A stretch of 33,932 nucleotides of DNA, taken from CAMDTE01 sp034679985 (lineage in GTDB: Bacteria; Bacteroidota; Bacteroidia; Flavobacteriales; Schleiferiaceae). The notes under the pieces were generated by a model that searched no databases, was not told the origin of the DNA, and was given only the letters and a program-made list of their open reading frames with translations. The position numbers and the translations under genes were made by a program. This document shows positions 23,755 through 31,652 of the stretch, piece by piece (position 1 is the stretch's first letter; every line of letters starts with the position of its first letter). The DNA is taken from the NCBI GenBank assembly GCA_034679985.1, contig JAXITR010000020.1, forward strand, positions 1-33,932, read 5' to 3'.

Positions 23755-24144
23755 ATGCCCACAAAAAACAACACCTCCATGCGCTGCATTTTTTGCCGCA
23801 AGTCCATGACCGGCCGTGCAGATAAAAAGTTCTGCGACGACGGTTGTCGGAATGCTTTTCACAACATGAAAAGTGGCGAATCCTACAGCGCTACCCGAAA
23901 AATTAATCGGCTACTGCGCGGGAACTGGTTAATCCTTAATGATCTTATTGAAGTAGGCGAAGAGCAAGCGGTGATGGAAGATTTGGAACGCTACGGTTTT
24001 GATCCGCGCTACGTCACTTCGATGGAAGTTCGCGAAGACGGGTCCACCGTCTACGGAATCTACGACTTCGAGTATACCCTAGATCAAGATGGGGTGGTTC
24101 GCTTTCGTCGCGATCACCGCTATCCGCCTCGTGGTTATCGGTAG
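23755..24144 (+). CDS. Small zinc-ribbon protein of unknown function
   Basis: 129 residues. Seen: a Cys4 zinc-ribbon knuckle (Cys11, Cys14, Cys27, Cys31) within CIFC...FCDDGC, followed by RNAF, a helical segment KINRLLRGNWLILNDLIE (about 49-66), and a C-terminal beta-rich part with VYGIYDFEYTLDQDGVVRFRRDHR. No characterised family comes to mind. The zinc ribbon and basic ends are compatible with nucleic-acid binding. It has its own promoter and is followed by two hairpins, so it is a single-gene unit. Confidence 0.8.
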   Translation: MPTKNNTSMRCIFCRKSMTGRADKKFCDDGCRNAFHNMKSGESYSATRKINRLLRGNWLILNDLIEVGEEQAVMEDLERYGFDPRYVTSMEVREDGSTVYGIYDFEYTLDQDGVVRFRRDHRYPPRGYR

Positions 24145-24173
24145 AATTTAAAGCAAATCGAGTTACACAGCTG

Positions 24174-24193
24174 CAACAACCCACAGGTTGTTG
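24174..24193 (+). repeat. Hairpin 1: 8-bp stem with CACA loop
   Basis: CAACAACC (24174-24181), loop CACA, GGTTGTTG (24186-24193), a perfect inverted repeat. It lies after the zinc-ribbon stop and 9 nt before a second, stronger hairpin. Confidence 0.55.
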
Positions 24194-24202
24194 GAAAGAT
24201 GC

Positions 24203-24236
24203 GGGGCCACCTGGACCAAGGTGGCCCCGTCATTTT
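24203..24236 (+). terminator. Probable terminator of the zinc-ribbon gene (GC-rich hairpin)
   Basis: Perfect 9-bp stem GGGGCCACC (24203-24211) / GGTGGCCCC (24220-24228) with an 8-nt loop, followed by GTCATTTT. The T-tract is short and interrupted, so termination strength is uncertain. Confidence 0.55.
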
Positions 24237-24241
24237 CTGCG

Positions 24242-24249
24242 TACCTTCG
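24242..24249 (+). promoter_or_regulatory. -7-like element TACCTTCG of the BaiN-type gene
   Basis: One mismatch to TAnnTTTG; 4 nt (CATC) before the ATG at 24254. Confidence 0.4.
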
Positions 24250-24253
24250 CATC

Positions 24254-25495
24254 ATGGATACGCCCCGAACTGTAGCGGTCATTGGCGGTGGTGCAGCGGG
24301 CTATTTTGCCGCTATTGCCGCAGCAGAAGCCAATCCGAATTGTCAGGTCATTCTGTACGAAAAAGGAGCCGATACGCTCGGTAAAGTGCGCATCTCGGGC
24401 GGCGGTCGATGCAACGTAACGCACGCCTGCTTCTCCCCAAACGAACTCATTGAGTTTTATCCGCGCGGCGGCGCTGAGTTGCTCGGGCCGTTTAATCGGT
24501 TCATGACCGGCGACACGTTGGAGTGGTTCGCGGACCGCGGGGTTGAGCTCAAAATTGAGGCGGACAATCGAATTTTTCCGGTCACCAACAGTTCCCAAAC
24601 CATCATAGATTGCTTGGAGACCTTTGCCGCACGAGCGGGAGTGGACGTTAAAACCCGTCACGGAGTGCAGTCTTTGGATCCTTTGCCGGGAGGCCGTTGG
24701 CGGATTGTGTTCGACGAAGGTGGTGATCGCGACTTCGATGCCGTTTTGTTGGCGCCGGGAAGTTCCCGTCGTATGTGGGAGGTCCTGCGCAAATTGGGTC
24801 ACTCCATCGTAACCCCGGTTCCTTCGCTGTTCACCTTTGTGGTTAAAGACAAGCGGATAACGGGGTTGGAAGGCATTTCTTTGGAGCGTGTTTCGCTTTC
24901 AATTCCTCAATCCGGGTGGGAGTCGGAGGGGCCATTCCTCATCACGCACGTGGGCATGAGCGGTCCCGCGGTGTTGCGCCTCTCTGCCTTTGCGGCCCGT
25001 TGGCTTGCCGACGCAGGCTATCGCTTTTCCTTGACGGTTAATTTTGCACCCGACCACACGGTTGATTCCTTAATCGACTATTTAAATGGATTGCGTAAGT
25101 CACCTGATTTTCAAAGAAGAAAACTAGTTACAAACCCGGTTTTAGGTTTGCCCTTGCGCCTGTGGAAAAGCCTGTGCACGGCCGCAAAAATACCCGACTC
25201 CTTCACGTGGTCCGACGCCGGAAAGCCTCATTTGCGCCGTTTGGCTGAGCAAGTAACCCAAGCATCTTTTCCGGTTTCTGGAAAGAATACGTTTAAAGAT
25301 GAGTTTGTTACCGCCGGAGGAGTGGCGTTGTCTGAGGTTGACTTCCGAACGTTTGGGAGCAAGCTGTTCCCCAATCTTTACTTGGCGGGAGAGGTTTTAG
25401 ACATCGACGCCGTAACCGGTGGATTTAATTTTCAGGCGGCGTGGACCGGCGGGTGGATCGCCGGTCATGCGATGGCACACCGCCCTCTCGAATAA
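24254..25495 (+). CDS. BaiN/HI0933-family FAD-dependent oxidoreductase
   Basis: 413 residues. Seen: the N-terminal FAD-binding VIGGGAAGYFAA (9-20), LGKVRISGGGRCNVTHAC (42-59) that defines the HI0933/BaiN family, a central ITHVGMSGPAVLRLS segment, and a C-terminal AGEVLDIDAVTGGFNFQAAWTGGWIAGHAMA that completes the FAD site. The true substrate of most members is unknown. The start at 24254 is 4 nt after a -7-like box; an upstream in-frame extension would pass through the hairpins. Confidence 0.93.
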   Translation: MDTPRTVAVIGGGAAGYFAAIAAAEANPNCQVILYEKGADTLGKVRISGGGRCNVTHACFSPNELIEFYPRGGAELLGPFNRFMTGDTLEWFADRGVELKIEADNRIFPVTNSSQTIIDCLETFAARAGVDVKTRHGVQSLDPLPGGRWRIVFDEGGDRDFDAVLLAPGSSRRMWEVLRKLGHSIVTPVPSLFTFVVKDKRITGLEGISLERVSLSIPQSGWESEGPFLITHVGMSGPAVLRLSAFAARWLADAGYRFSLTVNFAPDHTVDSLIDYLNGLRKSPDFQRRKLVTNPVLGLPLRLWKSLCTAAKIPDSFTWSDAGKPHLRRLAEQVTQASFPVSGKNTFKDEFVTAGGVALSEVDFRTFGSKLFPNLYLAGEVLDIDAVTGGFNFQAAWTGGWIAGHAMAHRPLE

Positions 25496-25505
25496 AAAAA
25501 CAATC

Positions 25506-25541
25506 AATTGCTATTTATATTAGAATTGCTACTTATATTAG
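25506..25541 (+). repeat. Two abutting 18-bp direct repeats, candidate operators of the XRE-S24 regulator
   Basis: AATTGCTATTTATATTAG (25506-25523) is followed without spacer by AATTGCTACTTATATTAG (25524-25541), one mismatch apart. Extended to the right, the second copy forms the inverted repeat TGCTA-N7-TAGCA (25527-25543). A near-consensus -7 box TAGAATTG spans the junction (25521-25528), so a bound dimer would cover the promoter. The position 20 bp upstream of the regulator's start fits autoregulation. Confidence 0.65.
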
Positions 25542-25560
25542 CATTCTAAAACAAGCAATC

Positions 25561-26361
25561 GTGTTTCACCTGCATTTAAAAGCATTCCGCAAGCAGCGCG
25601 GCTGGACCCAGCAGCAGCTAGCAGACCGAATTGGCGCCAAACGCTCCTTGATTGGCGCGTACGAAGAGGGTCGCGCTGAGCCCAAGTTGGAAACATTGCG
25701 GCACCTAGCGATTGCCCTTGAGGTTCCGTTGGACGCCTTGCTCAACGGCCCCGAAGGTCAGCCGTTGCCGGATCCCGCACGAAAGGCACGGCTTTCCGGC
25801 TCCGCACTTCGAGTCGTTTCAGTCGCCGTCACCGAAAGCGGGGAGGAGCGAGCCAGTTTGGTTCCCTTAAAAGCGTCTGCTGGTTACCTGGGCGGATATG
25901 GAGACGTGGACTTCATGGAAACATTGCCGGCATTTTCGCTTCCCTTTCCCGAGCTAAAAGGGCAAGTGACCCGACGTGTCTTTCAAATTCAAGGGGACAG
26001 CATGCTGCCCATCCCATCGGGTTCCTACGTGGTGGGGCGGTACGTGCAGGACTGGTCTTCGATTGCTTCCGGTACACCGTGCATTGTGCTCACGCAGAAC
26101 GACGGAATTGTGTTTAAGCGAGTGTACAATCGACTGGTGGAAGGTGGTTTCCTGGAGCTGGTCTCAGACAATACCTTGTTTTCCCCCTTTGTTGTCGGTC
26201 CAGACGAGGTCTTGGAAGTTTGGCAAGCCGAAGGCGTTTTTCGGTTTGACCTGGACGCCCCCGAGGACAGCCGCCAAGGAGTGGCGCAAAAATTAGACGC
26301 CCTACACAAAGAAGTTGAAGGGCTGAAGTCTTGGTGGAACAAAACAACAGGGACAAACTAA
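25561..26361 (+). CDS. LexA-like XRE-family repressor with S24 self-cleavage domain
   Basis: 266 residues. Seen: an N-terminal HTH_XRE (about 4-60, with GWTQQQLADRIGAKRSLIGAYEEGRAEPKLETLRHLA), then an S24/LexA peptidase domain: cleavage-type Ala107-Gly108 in KASAGYLGGYGD, nucleophile Ser147 in QGDSMLPI and Lys187 in GIVFKRV. This is the plan of Bacteroidota LexA-like repressors that self-cleave on RecA filaments. The GTG at 25561 was chosen because upstream in-frame sequence is the operator region. It heads a run with dinB, 7 nt after its stop, and sits downstream of tandem repeats likely to be its own operators. Confidence 0.92.
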   Translation: MFHLHLKAFRKQRGWTQQQLADRIGAKRSLIGAYEEGRAEPKLETLRHLAIALEVPLDALLNGPEGQPLPDPARKARLSGSALRVVSVAVTESGEERASLVPLKASAGYLGGYGDVDFMETLPAFSLPFPELKGQVTRRVFQIQGDSMLPIPSGSYVVGRYVQDWSSIASGTPCIVLTQNDGIVFKRVYNRLVEGGFLELVSDNTLFSPFVVGPDEVLEVWQAEGVFRFDLDAPEDSRQGVAQKLDALHKEVEGLKSWWNKTTGTN

Positions 26362-26368
26362 TTTTCAA

Positions 26369-27583
26369 ATGGAACGCTCCATACTGCACATGGACCTCGA
26401 CACGTTTTTTGTGTCCGTGGAGCGCTTGCTGGACTCTCGGCTTCGGGATCGCCCCATTTTGATTGGCGGCTCTGGAGACCGCGGAGTGGTTGCGGCCTGC
26501 AGCTACGAGGCGCGTGCCTTTGGGGTGCATTCGGCCATGCCCATGCGCATGGCTCGGGAACTGTGTCCAGAAGCCATCGTGATCCACGGAAATTCGGCTA
26601 CATATTCGGCTCATTCCCAAGCCGTGACGGAAATCGTTCGCGAATCGGTTCCGGTAGTTGAAAAGGCATCGGTGGATGAATTCTACGCAGACCTGACCGG
26701 AGTAGATCGCTTTCTGGGGACGTACAAAATGGCGTCTGAGCTTCGTTCCCGAATCTCATTAGAAACAGGTTTGCCGCTTTCGTTTGGACTTTCCATCAAC
26801 AAAACGGTATCCAAGGTGGCCACGGGAGTTGCCAAGCCCAACAACCAGCTGCGAATTGCGTCTGGGGAAGAGAAAACCTTTTTGGCACCGCTGTCGGTGC
26901 GCAAAATACCCATGGTCGGAGAGAAGATGTATCAATCGCTCCGCAATTTGGGAGTGCAAACGATAGGAACCGTACAGGAGATGCCGGTTGATCTTTTGCA
27001 GCAGGTGTTTGGTAAGCCCGGAAAAACTTTGTGGGAAAAGGCTCAAGGGGTGGACCCAACCCCCGTAGTCCCCACGCAAGAACGAAAAAGCATTTCGGCG
27101 GAGCGCACCTTTGAACGAGACACGCTCGATGCGCAAAAACTCGAAGGTCTGCTCACGGCCATGGTGGAAAACCTGTGTTTTCAATTGCGCCGTGGGGATA
27201 AAGTGACGAGTGAAATCACCCTTAAAATTCGCTACGCAGACTTTGAAACCCAAACCAAGCAGCGAAAAATACCGTACACCAGCGCAGACCACGTATTGAT
27301 ACCGCTGGCCAAATCCCTCTTTCGAGAGCTGCACAGTCGACGCTTAATGGTTCGCCTGGTAGGTGTTCGCTTGGGCGGGTTGGTGGGTGGCGGAATGCAG
27401 TTTCAGCTCTTTGAGCAAGAAGAACGCGTGCACCAACTCTACGAAGCGTTGGATGCCGTTCGGAAAAAGTACGGGGATCGCGCCGTTGTGCGCGCCTCCG
27501 GATTGCACGCCCGCTCCATCGGGGGAGCCAATAACCCCTTCGACGGAGGGCCGCCCATGCTTCTCGCTCGACGACGGCAGTAG
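26369..27583 (+). CDS. dinB: Y-family DNA polymerase (DinB/Pol IV type)
   Basis: 404 residues. Seen: catalytic Asp9 and Asp11 in HMDLDTFF (7-14), Asp103-Glu104 in SVDEFYAD, fingers/palm through GLSINKTVSKVATGVAKPNNQ, thumb HhH near VRKIPMVGEKMYQSLRNLGVQTIG, and a little-finger domain. Near the C-terminus, QFQLF (344-348) matches the QxxLF clamp-binding motif, suggesting access to the sliding clamp. It bypasses lesions with low fidelity. It follows the LexA-like gene by 7 nt, so it is surely in the same operon. ImuB-like use with the DnaE below is possible, but the catalytic residues are intact, unlike typical ImuB. Confidence 0.95.
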   Translation: MERSILHMDLDTFFVSVERLLDSRLRDRPILIGGSGDRGVVAACSYEARAFGVHSAMPMRMARELCPEAIVIHGNSATYSAHSQAVTEIVRESVPVVEKASVDEFYADLTGVDRFLGTYKMASELRSRISLETGLPLSFGLSINKTVSKVATGVAKPNNQLRIASGEEKTFLAPLSVRKIPMVGEKMYQSLRNLGVQTIGTVQEMPVDLLQQVFGKPGKTLWEKAQGVDPTPVVPTQERKSISAERTFERDTLDAQKLEGLLTAMVENLCFQLRRGDKVTSEITLKIRYADFETQTKQRKIPYTSADHVLIPLAKSLFRELHSRRLMVRLVGVRLGGLVGGGMQFQLFEQEERVHQLYEALDAVRKKYGDRAVVRASGLHARSIGGANNPFDGGPPMLLARRRQ

Positions 27584-27808
27584 ATTTCAAACGCAGTGGT
27601 CGGGTAGGAGGGGAGGTAGCCGGCTGGATGCAATTCCTGCTGAAGTTCACGTTTACTAAGTCCAGACGAAGTCCCTACTAACGCCAAGTAATGAGTCAAA
27701 ATCCGTTCATTTTTTGCTAAAATACACGGCATAGATAAAAACTATATCAATATTTAAGTTATTAATAACCAGTATTTTATAAATACTTAATTAAATAAGT
27801 GATTAATC
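27584..27808 (+). promoter_or_regulatory. 225-bp gap with an AT-rich inverted repeat before the SRAP gene
   Basis: The first 75 bp look like ordinary sequence without an obvious gene or terminator. From about 27710 on it becomes very AT-rich. It contains a TTGCTA half-site like the operator upstream (27714-27719), a palindrome TTATTAATAA (27759-27768), and AGTATTT-TAT-AAATACT (27771-27787). No clear TAnnTTTG box was found, so the SRAP gene may be driven by dinB read-through or by an atypical promoter here. Confidence 0.4.
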
Positions 27809-28549
27809 ATGTGTGGCCGATACGTTCAAATCAGTTCGATTGAAGTTTTGGAGCAGCGGTTTCAAGCAGAAATGGAAAATCCAGGCGCCTGGACTCCCAC
27901 TGCGAATGCGGCTCCCGGGGACTGGCTTCCGGTTGTTGCAGACGACAAGCCTCAATCCATTGTCTTTCAAAGATTTGGACTTTGCCCCGCAGCGAGTAAA
28001 GCCGGGACCCTGTACCTAAATGCGCGTTCGGAAACCGTCTTGGACAAGCCCTCGTTCCGCACATCCGTGCGAAGAAAACGATGCATTGTTCCTGCTGATG
28101 CATTTTATGAAGGTCCTGAAAATGAGAAATTAAGCAATCCTTATTTAGTGTATTTGGTTAATAAAGAGCGTCCCTTTGCTTTTGCGGGAATTTGGGATGA
28201 ATGGCACGATCCCGTTAGCCAACAAAGCATTCGATCCTTTGCCCTCTTGACCACCGCCCCCAACCGAGTCATGCAGGCCATTGGCCATCCGCGTTGTCCG
28301 GTTGTGCTGAACCCCGAAGAAGAAGCGTTGTGGCTTTCGCCCCACACCCCCTTGCCGGATGTTATGGCACTTCTTCGTCCGTGCGAAGATCATCGGATGA
28401 ATGCCTACCCGGTATCTCCAGCATTGAAAAACCCAAGAAACAAAGCACTGGAACTCGTTCAACCCTTAGGAGAACGCCTATTTGAAGAGTCAACCTACCT
28501 CACCAAACCCGGAATGGCACTGAAGGGCATGGGGAGAAGAAACGCTTGA
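27809..28549 (+). CDS. SRAP/HMCES-family abasic-site shielding protein (YedK-like)
   Basis: 246 residues. Seen: catalytic Cys2 in MCGRY, Asn71 in NARSET, Glu101 in CIVPADAFYEG, and His160 in IGHPRCPV, the four active-site residues of YedK/HMCES. The protein forms a thiazolidine cross-link with abasic sites in single-stranded DNA and protects forks. Being in one direction with a LexA-like repressor, dinB and a second DnaE supports an SOS role. The downstream polymerase starts one base after its stop. Confidence 0.95.
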   Translation: MCGRYVQISSIEVLEQRFQAEMENPGAWTPTANAAPGDWLPVVADDKPQSIVFQRFGLCPAASKAGTLYLNARSETVLDKPSFRTSVRRKRCIVPADAFYEGPENEKLSNPYLVYLVNKERPFAFAGIWDEWHDPVSQQSIRSFALLTTAPNRVMQAIGHPRCPVVLNPEEEALWLSPHTPLPDVMALLRPCEDHRMNAYPVSPALKNPRNKALELVQPLGERLFEESTYLTKPGMALKGMGRRNA

Positions 28550-28550
28550 G

Positions 28551-31500
28551 GTGGTCTCCATTCGCACCGCGTACAGTTTTGGCTTTGGGCTGCTTCGCGC
28601 CGACGAAATCATGGACCGAGCCCGGGGAAACTACACCCACTTGGCATTGACGGATCTGGGGCACACCGCCGCCCTGCTTCCCCTGATGGAGCGCGCCCAA
28701 AAGTCAGGGATTCAAATCGTTCCGGGCGTGGAAATCAGAAACGGCCACAAACTGTTGTACAGTGTGCTGGCACTCAACAACGACGCCCTTACGAAGCTGC
28801 ACGTGTGGTTGTCCGAACACGAACAGGCGAGGGTGCCGTACCCGGTTGAATTTCCATTGGAATCAGCGAATGCTGAATTTGCATGCATTACCCCTGGGAT
28901 GCTGTGGATGCAGTGCCCCCGGGCGCTTGGCTGGGGGTTCGTCCGTGGGAGCTTTGGGCAGCTGCCAAGAAGTGGGGATCCGGGCATCAGCGGTGTTTGG
29001 CCTGGATGCCCTTCACCCTTCGGGACGCTTCCGACTTCAAGGCCCATCGTGTTTTGCGCGCGGTGTCCCTCAACACCCTTCTGGAGCGCGTCGGGCCCAA
29101 CGAAACCTGCGACCCGCGCGAAGTTTGGATGACGCGTTCGGAGTGGGAAGAGGCTTACCGCGAGGCTCCTGTGCTGATGAACCGAACGCAACAACTGCTG
29201 GAAACCTGTACCGTTTTCATTCCCATGGGTTCCGAAGCGCCCCCGGCCAACTTGCAATCGCACACAGGTTCTCAAGCCCAGGACGCCCTCTTGCTGCGCC
29301 AATTGTGTCAAGACCACTTGCACCAACGGTATCCGCAAGCTGCACGCAACGTTCAGCAGCGCGTAGATAAAGAGTTGGAAGTCATTCAATCCAAGGGGTT
29401 CAACGCCTATTTCTTGATCAATTGGGACCTGATTCGGTACGCTCAGTCGCGGGGATTTCACCACGTAGGGCGGGGGAGTGGAGCCAACAGTATTGTTGCG
29501 TATATTCTTCAAATAACGAATGTTGACCCCATTGAATTAGATCTTTACTTTGAACGATTCATCAACGTCCACCGAACCTCTCCGCCGGACTTTGATCTGG
29601 ATTTTTCCTGGACCGACCGGCCCGACATCACGCGTTATTTGTTTGGCCGCTACCCAAACGTAGCGCTATTGGGTGCCTATTCCACGTACCAATTTCGTTC
29701 CGTAGTTCGGGAGGTCAGCAAGACCTTCGGATTGCCCAAGTCAGACATCGATCGCTTGGCCAATGGAGAGGCGCCCAAAGACCAATGGGGACGTGCCGTC
29801 CTCCATTTTGGCCACCGTTTGCACGACCTCCCCAGCCGCATGACGCTCCATTCCAGCGGAATCCTGATTGCGGACAAACCGCTTGCTACCTTCTCATCCA
29901 CCTTTTGGCCCCCAAAAGGATACCCAACCGTCTATTTCGATATGTTGGCCGCAGAGGACGTGGGCTTGGCTAAATTTGACATTTTGGGGCAGCGGGGCAT
30001 TGCCAAAATTGCAGAAGCAGCCCAATTGGCCCAGGAAAACCAACCCAACCGGCCGCCCTTACCGCTCAACGCCATAGCCCAATTCAAAAACGACCCCACC
30101 GCGCTGAAGTTGCTTTCAACCGGAGGAGCCATGGGCTGTTTTTACGTGGAATCACCGGCCATGCGCATGCTCATGCAGAAGTTGCAAACCCAGAGCTACG
30201 TGGATTTGGTCGCCGCAAGTTCCATCATCCGACCGGGCGTTTCCTCCAGCGGCATGATGCGCCAGTACATCCTGCGCCACCGCAACCCGGAACGCAGGAA
30301 AGACGCCATTCCTGCACTTCTGGAATTGCTCCCGGACACCTACGGCGTCATGGTTTACCAGGAAGACGTCATCAAAGTGGCGCACTACTACGGCGGACTC
30401 ACGCTCGCAGAGGCCGACGTCCTTCGCCGAAGCATGTCCGGAAAATTTCGATCCCGTCAAGAATTCCAAAATGTTCAGAATCAATTTTTCGCAAATGGAC
30501 GTACCCAGGGCCGTCCGGACACGGAAGTTGCGGAAATATGGCGTCAAATGGAAAGCTTTGCCGGCTACGCCTTTGCCAAAGGGCACAGCGCCTCCTATGC
30601 CGTAGAGAGTTTCCAGAGCCTGTACCTCAAGGCGCACTATCCCTTGGAATACTTAACGGCAACCCTCAACAACGGCGGTGGATTTTACCGAAAATCGGTC
30701 TACTTGCGCGAAGCCAAGCGTTTGGGCGCTCAAGTTGAGCCCCCGTGCGTGCAGAACGGCGGGTGGAATTACCGACTGCGCGGCACATCGCTGTTCGTGG
30801 GTTTTTCCCAAATCTCCGGAATCGACGAGAAATTTTGTCAATCCATTGAAATACAAAGAAATAAAGGGAGTCTATTCACCTCATTGATGGACTTCATCGA
30901 CCGAATGCAAAGCCCCCAAAAACCCATTCCATTGGAATCTCTTTTGCTGCTCATCCGCATCGGGGCTTTTCGCTTTACCCAAGTTCCGCAGCGGGCATTG
31001 CTGTGGGAAGCACACAGACTCCTGGGGCATCGCGTGCCGCCACCGCAATCCGAGTCACTTTTTGCGCCCAACCGAACACCGGTGAAATTGCCCGTTTTGG
31101 AAATGCCCCCGCTGGAACAAGCCTACGAAGAGTGGGAATTGCTCGGTTTTCCGCTGTGCAGCCCCATGGATCTTTTGGCAGAACCGTTGGGAGCATGGAT
31201 TTCGCCCCAGCAATGGCCCCAATGGGTCGGAAAGAAAATTCGGGCGGTTGGGCAGACCGTCAGCGTCAAGGATACCCGAACGGCGCAAGGCCAATGGATG
31301 AAATTCGGAACCTTTGAAGCTCCGGACGGATTGGTGTTCGATACGGTTCATTTTCCGCCGGTGGTTCAAAAGTATCCGTTTAGAGGCGGCGGTCTGTACG
31401 AATTAGAAGGTGTTGTCTCCGAAGAGTTTGATTACTGCTGTTTGGATATTCAGTCCATGCGAAAGCTGGCGGTGTTGGAAGACCCACGGTACGCGGATCA

Positions 31501-31561
31501 ATCGGCGGGCGCACGCACCAAAAGCCCCCTGCTCAGCGAACCTGTTTCGGAACATAATTAA
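28551..31561 (+). CDS. DnaE-type DNA polymerase III alpha subunit, second (DnaE2-like) copy, frameshifted
   Basis: The N-terminal PHP-like part is in one frame (GTG 28551 onward) and the remainder in another (from about 28916 to 31561). Joined at a C5G3 run, they give about 1003 residues, the size of the compact second DnaE of Bacteroidota. Seen: a degenerate PHP start SIRTAYSFG without the HxH metal ligands; catalytic Asp in PDFDLDF (29587 and 29593); the third Asp in KFDILG (29978); GVMVYQEDV; RRSMSGKF; and FAGYAFAKGHSASYAVESFQSLYLKAHYP. The three palm aspartates are intact, so the enzyme would be active if the frame is restored. It is the last gene of the LexA-dinB-SRAP cassette, which suggests translesion synthesis. 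Confidence 0.85.
28911..28928 (+). other. Frameshift site in the DnaE2-like gene (C5G3 run)
   Basis: The frame of the PHP-like part reads ATG CAG TGC CCC CGG, then continues out of homology and stops at 29132. The downstream homologous frame begins as CCC CCG GGC GCT TGG over the same bases. One extra base in CCCCCGGG would join them. A one-base deletion, a homopolymer sequencing error, or a -1 slip are the possible explanations. Confidence 0.7.
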
Positions 31562-31570
31562 TATTATGTT
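31551..31570 (+). repeat. Palindromic hairpin at the DnaE2-like stop codon
   Basis: AACATAAT TAAT ATTATGTT, a perfect 8-bp inverted repeat with a 4-bp loop that contains the TAA stop (31559-31561). Being AT-rich it is unlikely to be a terminator alone. A strong bidirectional-type hairpin follows 20 bp later. Confidence 0.5.
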
Positions 31571-31589
31571 AAATAGATATTTCAAATAA

Positions 31590-31618
31590 AAAGAGCCCGG
31601 CAAAACACCGGACTCTTT
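31590..31618 (-). terminator. Intrinsic terminator of the gyrA/TPR transcript (partly bidirectional)
   Basis: Stem AAAGAGCCCGG / CCGGACTCTTT with one mismatch and a 7-nt loop CAAAACA. Read on the minus strand it is followed by TTTTTATTT, a good T-tract 35 nt after the TPR gene stop. On the plus strand the trailing T run is only three long, so use for the DnaE gene is weaker. A small extra hairpin ACCCC-N6-GGGGT lies at 31625-31640. Confidence 0.75.
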
Positions 31619-31652
31619 AAATCTACCCCCATTTCGGGGTCTTAACATTTAC

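Noticed and set aside
27584..27732. A gene remnant or small gene between dinB and the SRAP gene
   Set aside because: The only open frames are short, lack motifs and mostly overlap dinB on the opposite strand.
28883..29132. Two independent overlapping genes instead of one frameshifted DnaE
   Set aside because: The two parts join into one continuous DnaE homology at a homopolymer; the tail of the first frame after 28920 has no homology.
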